A stretch of DNA of 64,000 nt from Halioglobus japonicus (GTDB taxonomy: Bacteria > Pseudomonadota > Gammaproteobacteria > Pseudomonadales > Halieaceae). The position numbers and the translations under genes are program-made. A model generated the notes under the pieces. That model was not told where the DNA came from. It did no database searches and saw nothing but the letters and a program-made list of their open reading frames with translations. Positions 53,930 to 62,353 of this stretch are shown here, piece after piece (the stretch's first letter is position 1; the number at the start of each line of letters is the position of its first letter). The stretch is taken from positions 1,674,001-1,738,000 of the forward strand of contig NZ_CP019450.1 in the NCBI RefSeq assembly GCF_001983995.1, in the 5' to 3' direction.

Positions 53930-54559
53930 ATGAAACTAAACGCAGAAAACATTGCCGCTATGGCAAGCCGCGAGCGCGCAGCGTTTGTAAACAGCTTGTC
54001 GGGCTTTAAGGCCGCCAACCTGGTGGGCACTGCCGATTCGCAGGGCCATACCAATCTCGCCATTATGAGCTCCGCAGTGCACCTGGGCTCCCACCCACCG
54101 CTGCTGGCGCTGGTGATACGCCCCGGCGGCGATGAGAGACATACGCTCAAAAATATTCTAGACACGCAGTGCTATTCCATTAACCACGTCAACGCAGAGA
54201 TCGTCGAAGCGGCACACCAGTGCGCGGCTAGGTATCCCGCAGAGGTTTCAGAGTTTGATGCGACAGGGCTGACCCCGCTCTGGGAGCCGGGGTTTGAGGC
54301 GCCAATGGTTGCTGAGGCGCAGGTGAGCATGGTGCTGCGCCTACGTGAGCATATGCCGCTGGCGATTAACAGCACCCACATGGTGATTGGCGAAGTCGTG
54401 TTTGTTGCGTTGCCAGATGCTGCCTGTCGGGACGATGGAACGCTGGACCTTGTTGCCGCCGGTACGGTTGCCCTGAGCGGCCTTGATGCATACCACCGCG
54501 TGGATGCACCGAAACGCATGGCCTATGCGAAGCCCGACCTGCCGCCTCGGCGTCTCTGA
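53930..54559 (+). CDS. Flavin reductase-like FMN-binding protein
   Basis: A 209-residue protein of the flavin reductase-like split-barrel family (FMN-binding). GFKAANLVGTADSQGHTNLAIMSSAVHLGSHPPLLALVIRP is the characteristic first strand pair and cofactor region. INHVNAEIVEAAHQCAARY and STHMVIGEVVFVALPD follow as usual. Such proteins reduce flavins or have flavin-dependent oxidoreductase activity. GGAGGAGG lies before ATG 53930. The enzyme stands alone between a small hypothetical gene and the DsbA-like gene. Confidence 0.88.
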   Translation: MKLNAENIAAMASRERAAFVNSLSGFKAANLVGTADSQGHTNLAIMSSAVHLGSHPPLLALVIRPGGDERHTLKNILDTQCYSINHVNAEIVEAAHQCAARYPAEVSEFDATGLTPLWEPGFEAPMVAEAQVSMVLRLREHMPLAINSTHMVIGEVVFVALPDAACRDDGTLDLVAAGTVALSGLDAYHRVDAPKRMAYAKPDLPPRRL

Positions 54560-54702
54560 GAGCTTCGATCCTCCGCTTCAATAAATTTGCAGTATTTATG
54601 CCTAAAGCGCTAGAGTGCTCAGAACGCCAGGCCGCGCCATCACTGCATCGGTGAGCACGGCTCTGGAACGGTACTGACGTATTGCAGCAGGTGTTGTCGA
54701 AA

Positions 54703-56067
54703 ATGCTTGAGCCAGAAAATAATCCCAATCCCGCGTATATCGTAGACCCGCCTCGATTGCTGCGCTTTGTTATGGCCAGGGCATTGGGCCGGGTTGCCAA
54801 TACGGAGCAGATCGCAAAGAAGCGCGTCAAAGCTGAGAAGGCTCGTCAGGCAGCAGGTAGCGCACATGTGGTGGAGTACTTTCACCAGGTAGACGATCCG
54901 TACTCCTACTTGATGGCACAAGTACTGGAGCGGTTCGTGCAGCGTTACGACATTGAACTTGTGCCGCACCTGATCCGCGCCACCGGTGGGCGTAACCAGC
55001 CCGAGGAAGAAAAACTAGCAGTGTGGGCGCGGCGCGATTGTGGGCTGATAGCGCCGCACTACGGCCTGAGCTTTCCAGAGACCGCAGGTGTGCGACCCGA
55101 GTCCGCCCATCACGCAACCGTCAATGGCGCTCTCGCGGCACTAGGCCCGGATGAGTTTGTGGCACAAGTACAAAACCTGACAGCCAGCGCCTGGTCTGAT
55201 ACGCCAATCGATGGTGCGCAAGCAACTGTATCCGAGACAGAGACACAAGCGGCCATAATGGCAGGATCTGCCCGTCTGGCGGAGCTGGGTCACTATTCAG
55301 GTGCCATGCTGTATTACGGTGGTGAGTGGTACTGGGGTGTGGATCGTTTGTTTCATCTTGAGCAACGGCTGCGTGACCTCGATGCCTGCAAGTCGCCAGA
55401 TGAGCCATATATCGTGCCACGGCCGGAGATCGATGTGAGTGATGTCGATGCAAGTGGTTTGGACCTGCACTTCTTCCCGTCGCTCAATAGCCCCTATACC
55501 TCAATTATTTATGACAGCACGGTAGCGCTTGCCCAGGCCTGCAATGTCAATTTTCATCTCAAGCCGGTGCTGCCCATGATTATGCGCGGTGTAGCGGCGA
55601 CTACCACCAAGGGCACCTACATTTTCTTTGATACCAAGCGCGAGGGTGACTTTTTCGGCGTGCCCTTCGGCAAGCATGTGACACCGATTGGTGAGCCCAC
55701 GCGGCAAGCCTATTCGCTATTCCCGTGGGCGAGGTCCCAGGGCAAGGACACGGAGCTGCTAAGCATCCTGCTGCGCTATGCCTGGTCTGAGGGCAGGGGC
55801 CTGCACAAGCAGAAGTACCTGAAAATGGCGGTTGAGGAAGTGGGCCTGGATTGGACTGACGCTTGTCAGCAACTGGGCACCGCGGACTGGCAGCCCTATA
55901 TCGAGCAACATCAGGATGAAATGGTGGAGGGCATGGGCCTGTGGGGTGTGCCGTCCTATCGTCTGTGCGGTCCCGACGGTGAGCCCGACCTGGAGGTGTG
56001 GGGTCAGGATCGATTGTGGCTGGTGGCCGCGGAGATTCGTCGGCGAGTGGCGCTTAGCGGCGCCTAG
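54703..56067 (+). CDS. Tandem DsbA-like / 2-hydroxychromene-2-carboxylate isomerase-type protein
   Basis: About 454 residues with two thioredoxin-fold DSBA-like units. Unit 1 opens at VVEYFHQVDDPYSYLMAQVLERF (about 50). Unit 2 opens at LHFFPSLNSPYTSIIYDSTVALA (about 255) and continues to VPSYRLCGPDG. The P(Y)SY-type entries, with no CxxC, match glutathione-dependent HCCA isomerases. A single polypeptide with two such units is unusual; standard HCCA isomerases are about 200 residues. The function may be glutathione-linked isomerisation or transfer. I take ATG 54703; TTG 54682 is also possible and neither has a strong ribosome site. Confidence 0.78.
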   Translation: MLEPENNPNPAYIVDPPRLLRFVMARALGRVANTEQIAKKRVKAEKARQAAGSAHVVEYFHQVDDPYSYLMAQVLERFVQRYDIELVPHLIRATGGRNQPEEEKLAVWARRDCGLIAPHYGLSFPETAGVRPESAHHATVNGALAALGPDEFVAQVQNLTASAWSDTPIDGAQATVSETETQAAIMAGSARLAELGHYSGAMLYYGGEWYWGVDRLFHLEQRLRDLDACKSPDEPYIVPRPEIDVSDVDASGLDLHFFPSLNSPYTSIIYDSTVALAQACNVNFHLKPVLPMIMRGVAATTTKGTYIFFDTKREGDFFGVPFGKHVTPIGEPTRQAYSLFPWARSQGKDTELLSILLRYAWSEGRGLHKQKYLKMAVEEVGLDWTDACQQLGTADWQPYIEQHQDEMVEGMGLWGVPSYRLCGPDGEPDLEVWGQDRLWLVAAEIRRRVALSGA

Positions 56068-56454
56068 GTCGGTGCGTCAAACCTTCCCGTGAGTGTGGCG
56101 AGATCCGATTCCGTTCTTGCAGCGGAATGAAAGCTTTCAAATGCTTGAGAATGATCACATTTTGTTCAGGGGGCGCTGGGAGCTCATTGCCGCGCAGCCC
56201 ATCCCTGCAATGGGCATGTGGGGTATCGGCACTAATGTTGCTTATAGTTGCGGCTATACGTCGCAACGCACGCGGCTGACCCGCGTGTGCCTGCGCTTTT
56301 TCGTTTCGGGGAAAAGCGCAGGCCGCTGGCTTCACTTTGATCCTCTTGGATGAGAAGGCTGCTTGCAACGGGCTGGGAGGACTAGCCTGCCTGGGGTACT
56401 TAACACAGAGGCCTAGTCCAATTTCGCCCCTTTTCAGAGCGGTTGACTCCGATG
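56068..56454. other. Convergent intergenic region with strong hairpins
   Basis: 387 bp between convergent genes. GCCTGCGCTTTT (56289-56300) pairs with AAAAGCGCAGGC (56312-56323): 12 perfect base pairs and an 11-nt loop, with T/A-rich inner stem but no T-run after it. A second weaker stem, GGACTAG with CTAGTCC (about 56379-56417), follows. These probably end transcripts from both sides. An 86-codon open frame inside is not convincing. Confidence 0.5.
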
Positions 56455-57924
56455 CTAATGGAACTCTAGTTCGTTGTACTTGTTGCGGCTCAGCTTCAAG
56501 CCGACGAAGTCTTTGGTGTATCTGTCGCTGTTTTTCCAGGGCTCTCGGTCACCGTTCTTGGGCATGAGATCGCGTCCGCGCAGCACGTAGCCAGCATTGA
56601 AATCCAGTAGCGGTGCCTCATCCATGGCCTCTTTTGGCACTGGAATCACATACTGATGGCCGCCGCGCTCCATCTTTTTAAACAGCTCGCAGACATAATT
56701 GGCGGTGAGATCGGTTTTCAATGTCCATGAGGAGTTTGTGTAACCCACGCTCATCGCAAAATTGGGCACGCCGGAAAGCATCATGCCCCGGTAGACAAAG
56801 TGCTCCGTCAATTCAACTTCTTCGCCATCGATGTAGTAGGCAATACCGCCACCGAACTTCAGTTGCAGACCGGTGGCCAGAATTACGATATCGGCGTCCA
56901 GTTGTCTGCCAGATTTCAGTGCGATACCCGCATGATTAAAGTTTTCGACATGATCAGTCACGACTTCTGCCTTGCCCTCGCGGATAGCGGCGAACATGTC
57001 CCCGTCGGGCACCGCGCAGAGGCGTTGGTCCCAGGGTTTGTAGCTGGGTGTAAAGTGGGTTTTGACGTCGTACTCCGGGCCCAATTCTTCGCGAACCTGA
57101 TCGAGCAGGAACTTTCGTAAAGCGGCGGGTTTACGCCTCGACAAGCGGTAGATGTATTGTTGGAACAGTACTTTTTTCCAGCGTATCAGCCGATATACCC
57201 AACTGTCGGGTAGATACTTGCGCAAGGGTTTTAGCCAGGGATCCTCGGCGGGCACCGTGGCGATATAGGTGGGTGACCGTTGCAGCATGACCAGGTTTGC
57301 CGTGTCATTCGCCATGTTTGGTACCAGTGTCACAGCCGTAGCCCCGCTGCCGACAATCACCACACGTTTATCTTTGTAATCGAGCGTTTCGGGCCAGAAC
57401 TGCGGGTGGACAATGTCGCCATTGAAGTGATCTATGCCAGTGAATTCAGGGGTGTACCCCTGATCGTAGTCGTAGTAGCCCGTGCAGCTGAGAATAAATC
57501 TGCAGCGCATGGTCAGCGTTTCCTGGCTTGCTGGGTGTGATTCGGACGCTCGTGTCACAGTCACGGTCCACAGCTTGTCTTGTGACGACCAGTGCGCGGC
57601 CATGACCTTGTGGTTATAGCGGATATGCTGGTTGAGTCCGTATTCGTCGGCGGTTTCTCGAATGTATTTGAGAATCCTGTCGCCGTCGGCGATAGCGGAT
57701 CCATTTGTCCAGGGCTTGAACCCGTAGCTGTACGTGTACATATCACTGTCTGAGCGGATGCCCGGGTAGCGGAACAAGTCCCAGGTGCCGCCGCTGGCCG
57801 GGCGAGACTCCAGGATGGCCAGGCTAAGACCCGGCAGGTCACGACGAAACCGGCAGGCGCTGCCGATACCAGAGAGGCCTGCACCGATCACAAGTATGTC
57901 GATGAACTCGGAATTGTCAGTCAT
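56455..57924 (-). CDS. Flavin-containing monooxygenase, Baeyer-Villiger type
   Basis: A 489-residue FAD/NADPH monooxygenase. The FAD Rossmann motif is DILVIGAGLSGIGSACRF at residue 10, the NADPH motif VVIVGSGATAV near 192, and between them is the Baeyer-Villiger fingerprint FNGDIVHPQFWP (FxGxxxHxxxWP). It inserts oxygen into ketones, or oxidises soft heteroatoms, and acts in the cytosol. Native substrate is unknown. The ATG at 57924 starts the canonical N-terminus. It is a single-gene unit, convergent with the DsbA-like gene. Confidence 0.92.
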   Translation of the reverse strand: MTDNSEFIDILVIGAGLSGIGSACRFRRDLPGLSLAILESRPASGGTWDLFRYPGIRSDSDMYTYSYGFKPWTNGSAIADGDRILKYIRETADEYGLNQHIRYNHKVMAAHWSSQDKLWTVTVTRASESHPASQETLTMRCRFILSCTGYYDYDQGYTPEFTGIDHFNGDIVHPQFWPETLDYKDKRVVIVGSGATAVTLVPNMANDTANLVMLQRSPTYIATVPAEDPWLKPLRKYLPDSWVYRLIRWKKVLFQQYIYRLSRRKPAALRKFLLDQVREELGPEYDVKTHFTPSYKPWDQRLCAVPDGDMFAAIREGKAEVVTDHVENFNHAGIALKSGRQLDADIVILATGLQLKFGGGIAYYIDGEEVELTEHFVYRGMMLSGVPNFAMSVGYTNSSWTLKTDLTANYVCELFKKMERGGHQYVIPVPKEAMDEAPLLDFNAGYVLRGRDLMPKNGDREPWKNSDRYTKDFVGLKLSRNKYNELEFH

Positions 57925-58603
57925 GGCTTAGCTTCAGAAAATATTGGAGTAGTAAGATTATAAGTGTGACGAGAGTTGCAAGATAGATAATATCAAGACT
58001 CGAGACCTTTTCATTGCGTTGGTTTGTGCGGATAAGCGGGCTGATGCTCACACATGTGCTTGGGTCAGATGATGGTGGGGCTTGGCACTTTTCTTGTGGT
58101 AGAAAAAGGCCACCGTTTTGTCTATTCGGGGAATAGATGTCCGATAATTCTAGATCACGCCTTTAATGCACACCTGTCAATATTGGTCAATTCGTGGGTA
58201 GAGTCGGCTCAAGCGCTATTCCGATGTCAACGGACACTTTCGGGAAAAAGGACATATAAGTCGTAACTCTTCGCTTGGAGAATAGAGCCAATTCAGAGTA
58301 CTCGACGCTGTCAGCCTGCTTGTCGGTCAAATCACCCGCTTATCCCTACGGGGGCTCAGTCATTCTTACTAGTTGCCCGTTTATGCGTGGGGACTCAATA
58401 GGCTTTAAGGGTTTTTGATCACAAGTTCTCTGGCTCTGAGCCGATATGACATGTTGTTTAATGGGATGCTGGCATACACCTCGCCCCTCCTGCGACCTGA
58501 TTTACTCGATGCTGTGGTTACCTGGGACAAACCATGCGAGACAACACGTGCACTTGAATCTAAACTACCCGATGAAATCATTGAAGGACCTGACTTGAGC
58601 TTT
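57925..58603. other. Gene-poor AT-richer region, start of accessory stretch
   Basis: 679 bp with no convincing gene. Open frames of 60-80 codons (for example 58054-58266) show no known motif. A possible degenerate copy of the dispersed repeat lies at 58119-58160. Base composition drops relative to the neighbouring monooxygenase gene. Confidence 0.45.
58119..58160 (+). repeat. Possible degenerate copy C of the dispersed repeat
   Basis: TGTCTATTCGG, then AGATGTC and TAGATCAC occur in the same order as in copies A (59879) and B (62236), with a shorter centre. Similarity is weaker and may be chance. Confidence 0.3.
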
Positions 58604-59700
58604 ATGAATATAAACGGGAAAACAGTCGCATTGGTTATTTGGCTCGCCATATTGAGTCAAGGATGTTCATCGTCAGGCAGTGGTGGTGATAACCAAGGTA
58701 ATGAACCCCCTGTCGTTGACGGCGGCGGGAATACAGACGTTGAGTTACCTATCATTACGGTAGAACCTAATTACGAGGTACTGCTTGACGAAAACGTCAC
58801 TTACGCTGAAGGACTCAGCTACGATGCTGCAGGTACCTCACCCTTTGCAAAAGCGCAGTTACTGGACGCCTACTACCCAGATAATGACTCTGTGGGTCGG
58901 CCCTGTTTATGTTCCTGCATGGTGGAGGATTTACTGGCGGCACGAAAACCAAGCCAGAAATCGTAGAGATGGCGAATTATTTTGCTTCACGGGGCTGGGT
59001 TTTTGTTTCTGTAGATTACAGAACAACAGAGGAACTCGGGTCCGTACAAGGTATGTCCCGCGAGGACGTCTTATCGTTTTACAAGGGGATCGCTCCGCAA
59101 GAATGGATTGAGTTTGCCCTGCAAGGAGCAGAAACTCCAAAACAGTTTCAACAAGCCATTGCCCTTTATGCCGCCCAAAGGGATGCAAAAGCTGCACTTC
59201 GCTGGATTATGGCCAACTCGGATACTTACAGCATAAGCTCAGATTTTATCACCGTAGGCGGAGCCTCAGCAGGAGCAGTAACCGCCATTGCGCTGGGTAT
59301 TTCGAACCTGGAGGACTTTAGAGACGAAATTCTAATTAGCGATGACCCTACACTGTCCACCACCAATTTAACAGAGACCTATATCGTCAGAAGTCTGGTT
59401 TACTTCTGGGGATCTAATGCCAAGTTGGAAGTTTTCGAGTCGGTATATGGATTGAATCGCTACGATGGTAGTGACCCTGAGTTGTTTATGGCCCACGGCA
59501 CCCAAGATATGAACCCCTCTACACCTTTTTCTGAAGCCATTGAGTTGCAGGATATATATGATCCTCTGGGTGTTTATAACAAACTTGTGCCTTTAGAAGG
59601 AGCAGGTCATGGTGCGTGGGGTGCGAAAGTGGAGGGTAAAGGTTTGTCCGAATTGGTTTTTGACTTTTTAGTTGAAAGGCAAGATTTGACGATTGAATAA
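58604..59700 (+). pseudogene. Lipoprotein carboxylesterase-like alpha/beta hydrolase, frameshifted
   Basis: ATG 58604 opens a lipoprotein-like signal (MNINGKTVALVIWLAILSQGC) and a Gly/Ser/Asn-rich linker. The hydrolase body holds the oxyanion FLHGGGFTGG, nucleophile Ser in GGASAGAV, Asp in AHGTQDMNPSTPF and His in EGAGHGAWG. The frame breaks at the C3 run 58901-58903. Adding one C gives RPLFMFLHGGGF and a 365-residue protein, usual for the family. Codon usage is less GC-biased than in upstream genes, consistent with horizontal acquisition. Its frameshift has the same form as the others in this window. Confidence 0.8.
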
Positions 59701-59878
59701 ATCACGGCAAAAAATTCGAAAACAAACAAGCTATACAGACCTGATCATATTCACCCCGATTTGCGACCGGATATAAAAACAAAAAAATCAAGGCATGATC
59801 GGCTGGTCGCAGCGAGCCAAAGGGCACACACGAGGTGCCCTATATCATCCGATGATCAAGGGCAGGATCAAACACTAT
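59701..59878. other. Intergenic sequence before repeat copy A
   Basis: 178 bp, AT-rich near 59700-59800 with AAAAAAT-type runs. Nothing identifiable beyond this. Confidence 0.4.
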
Positions 59879-59953
59879 TGTCGATTCCGGCGAAAGATGT
59901 CTCAATCCCTGGATTGGTCGTAGATCACACGCAATTTCAGCCCCCTCGGCTGG
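59879..59953 (+). repeat. Dispersed repeat, copy A
   Basis: TGTCGATTCCGGC is followed by AAAGATGTC, AATCCCTG, a 17-bp block ATTGGTCGTAGATCACA and CAGCCCC. Copy B at 62236-62333 has the same blocks in the same orientation and order, about 2.36 kb away, with one 23-bp insertion. Translated, both keep K-D-V-x-I-P-x-L-V-V-D-H, so this may be a fragment of a lost coding sequence. Copy A runs into the Rhs remnant. Confidence 0.65.
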
Positions 59954-59972
59954 ATGAACAGGCTTTGCCTGG

Positions 59973-60194
59973 GGCTGGCTCGCTCACATGAACGGGCGGA
60001 TTTATGACCCACACCGCGGCAGGTTCCTGCAGGCGGATTCATTCATTGAGGGCGCCCCGCTATCTCAAGGTTTAAATCGATACAGACACTTCCATAACAA
60101 CCCATTGAATGGGACCGACCCTACTGGTCACTTCAAAGAATGGACTGGAACGATCGCTGCCATAGTTGCGGCGGTATACTGCGGGTGCATTTAG
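59973..60194 (+). pseudogene. Rhs repeat-associated core fragment
   Basis: A 73-codon stretch reads HMNGRIYDPHRGRFLQADS then NRYRHFHNNPLNGTDPTGH, the hallmark of the Rhs/YD-repeat core just before its variable C-terminal toxin tip. After it a hydrophobic GTIAAIVAAVYCGC segment ends at a stop. The upstream YD repeats are absent, an upstream in-frame match (LDEQALPGAGS) lies in another frame, and no immunity gene follows. It is a decayed remnant of a polymorphic toxin gene. Confidence 0.8.
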
Positions 60195-60949
60195 CGCTAG
60201 CATTTTAGCTTTGGTAGTAGCAGATGTGCCGCTACCTTTGCTCAAGTCCTCCAACACGCCATGCGGATTATTCCGGCACGGTTGTTCAGGTTATCCCAGC
60301 ATAGCGTGCGAATGGGGCAGTGAGCACAATCCGCACAACAGTAGATGGTTGCCTTGCTACAGCGGGTAATATGTGACCCCCTCTAAGAAACAGTAGCATT
60401 GGTGACGCAGTTCACCGCCTGACCAGATTGATCGGTCGGCCGGTGAGCACGGCTTGGGAGTAAAGAGCTCCCGCAAACGGCAAGTCAGACTGCATTGCAA
60501 AGTGGATTTTCTCACTCTGCCGAGAGACGCCTTGGTCTTTGGTCCAACGCGTATCCGCGGTTGCACAGATCAGTGGCTTATCGTGCTAGTGCAAGTCGGT
60601 GTGGCCACCAAAGATGGAACACTCTTTGCGTACTTCATACATGGCAGACTGTTTAAAGACGAAATGTGCGTCGACACTGACAATTGTTACATTCACGGCC
60701 GCCCACGCGTATCGGACGGCATGCCTAGATGACTATGCTGATACCTTTTCAGCATCAGCATCAGCATCAGCATCAGCATCAGCATCAGCATCAGCATCAG
60801 CATCAGCATAGTCGCAGAAATCGAGCTGATATGGACGCATGATGCGCAGTCGTACAAATTTGGAGTGAGTAAAAATATACTCAGCCCACGTTGGCACAGA
60901 GTTTGCTGGAAGGTCTTTCCCAATCGCAGAATTGCTGTAGGAGTGGGTC
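60195..60949. other. Non-coding stretch around a hexanucleotide repeat
   Basis: 755 bp without a supported gene. It may hold decayed sequence following the Rhs tip. Open frames through the repeat (poly Ser-Ala on the plus strand, poly Ala-Asp on the minus strand) are simple products of the CAGCAT tract and have no other support. The downstream 140 bp form the upstream region of the secreted protein at 60950. Confidence 0.5.
60750..60809 (+). repeat. (CAGCAT)10 hexanucleotide microsatellite with inverted flanks
   Basis: Ten perfect tandem copies of CAGCAT. The arms GACTATGCTGA (60731-60741) and TCAGCATAGTC (60803-60813) are perfect 11-bp inverted repeats, so one unit sits in opposite orientation on the left. 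It lies 140 bp upstream of a secreted-protein gene. Perfect identity of all units indicates recent expansion and likely copy-number variation. Confidence 0.95.
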
Positions 60950-61825
60950 ATGCGTCCATCGAAAACATGTAAGTTAGTATTCATAGTGGCTCTCTTCGCC
61001 GCGCTGCCGATACACCATACACTCGCCGTTGACTCGTTCGCTGAGGGCTATGTCAGTACGCGGGATAGAGCCGTTGATAATGTGTTTGCTATCACCGGCA
61101 ACAAAGCAAAGCAGGTGCTTCTAATAGGGCTTGGTCCCACTCTGTCTGACTCCGGAAGTGGAAGCACTCTAGATGATCCGCGCATACAACTGTTTAGAAT
61201 TGATGGAGATGGCACCGAGACAGTCATTGCTGGGAATGACAATTGGATCGAGCATTCAACGGCAGATGCAGTCGCTCGCGCAGTGGAGGATCTGAACCTT
61301 GACCGTTTAGACGAGTTGGAGGCTGGAATAGTCAAGACACTTCAGCCCGGTTCGTACAGACTTCGGGTTTTCGGCGTGCCCGCTGGAAAAGCCGAGGGGT
61401 TTGCTTCAGTTGGGCTGGTGCTCTGGAGCGGTGATCTGGGTGGGATTGAGCAGCCGGGTCAGATTCGTAGTGGAGTATGGTCAGGTGTCGAGTCAAACTA
61501 CGAGGTGTGTTTCCATGTCAATGCCAGCGGTACAGCCCTGACGGCTCGAGGCAGCGAATGCCCAGATCGCGACGCTATGGATATCGATTTCGATCGCGGT
61601 ATGACAGGTGCTTGCGACGATGGACACTTTAGCTGGGATAAGGCAGAGATACCGATAAATGGGAATCACTTCACCAAGTCCTTCAATGTTCCGTATTTCG
61701 GTTATGGCCCTAGAGTCTCGCTGAAGGCAGAGGGAACATTTAAAAACGGGGTGCTGACAGGCACCTTTACAAAGAAAATTAACGGTCGCACGTGCTCGGG
61801 TACGTTTGTCGCTTTACCTAACTGA
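60950..61825 (+). CDS. Secreted protein with N-terminal beta-domain, unknown function
   Basis: A 291-residue protein with a signal peptide (MRPSKTCKLVFIVALFAALPIHHTLA). Residues about 35-150 resemble a secreted beta-sandwich domain common in large surface proteins: FAITGNKAKQVLLIGLGPTLSDSG, DDPRIQLFRIDGDG, NDNWIEHSTADAV and TLQPGSYRLRVFGVPAG. The C-terminal half carries four Cys (YEVCFHV, SECPDRD, TGACDDG, GRTCSGT) and ends with a beta-rich region. No enzyme motif is visible. AGGAG precedes the ATG. It lies in the lower-GC accessory stretch, just after the CAGCAT tract, with no partner gene. Confidence 0.7.
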   Translation: MRPSKTCKLVFIVALFAALPIHHTLAVDSFAEGYVSTRDRAVDNVFAITGNKAKQVLLIGLGPTLSDSGSGSTLDDPRIQLFRIDGDGTETVIAGNDNWIEHSTADAVARAVEDLNLDRLDELEAGIVKTLQPGSYRLRVFGVPAGKAEGFASVGLVLWSGDLGGIEQPGQIRSGVWSGVESNYEVCFHVNASGTALTARGSECPDRDAMDIDFDRGMTGACDDGHFSWDKAEIPINGNHFTKSFNVPYFGYGPRVSLKAEGTFKNGVLTGTFTKKINGRTCSGTFVALPN

Positions 61826-62353
61826 GTTGGCTCGTCGCGCCTGGTTCTAGAGTCACTCAAAGGTGTTTTCTTGACAGTTTAATAGCCGCGGAGGACTTGC
61901 TTTTCACGTGTCTTCTTAGGTGAGTTACAAAAGCATGCAAGCCGCCTTATCAAAAAAGGAATGTCATCGTCGAAACCACCTTGCAGCGCCGGTGGGGACG
62001 TATCTTAAGGCTGTGGCGTGTCCTCGCTATCCGGCTGGCTTGCCTTACAGCTCTGCGAGTTGAAGATGGATCGCCTGATCTTGAGGGCGAGGCCGAGGTA
62101 CAATCGCATTTGAGATTTATCAGATCTAAACCTGTCTGAGGATGATGATTCCTATTGGCGACTTCCAAAATCATTAATTTGAAATAGTCCGAAGGAAGTT
62201 GTCAGTACTTGACAGTTTCTATCGGATTGGTCAACTGTCGATTCCGGCACTAGATTTCCTAAAATTCTACCAAAAGATGTCCTAATCCCTGAATTGGTCG
62301 TAGATCACAGGTACATCAGCCCCCGGACTGGAGGAATTCCTGCTGAGATTTCA
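61826..62353. other. Non-coding region containing repeat copy B
   Basis: 528 bp between a plus-strand and a minus-strand 3' end. No convincing gene. Copy B of the dispersed repeat occupies 62236-62333. The rest is unremarkable. Confidence 0.5.
62236..62333 (+). repeat. Dispersed repeat, copy B
   Basis: Shares with copy A (59879-59953) TGTCGATTCCGGC, AAAGATGTC, AATCCCTG, ATTGGTCGTAGATCACA and CAGCCCC in the same order, with an extra 23 bp after the first block. It is a direct repeat that, with copy A, brackets the Rhs remnant, the CAGCAT tract and the secreted protein. Confidence 0.65.

Noticed and set aside
56093..56353. An 86-codon open frame between the convergent genes
   Set aside because: No ribosome site, biased composition or family match, and a strong hairpin lies within it.
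60750..60809. Tandem repeats as a CRISPR array
   Set aside because: The units are contiguous hexamers without spacers, and no cas gene is nearby.
60599..60984. Coding frames giving poly Ser-Ala or poly Ala-Asp through the microsatellite
   Set aside because: They arise from the CAGCAT repeat in both strands and lack support outside it.
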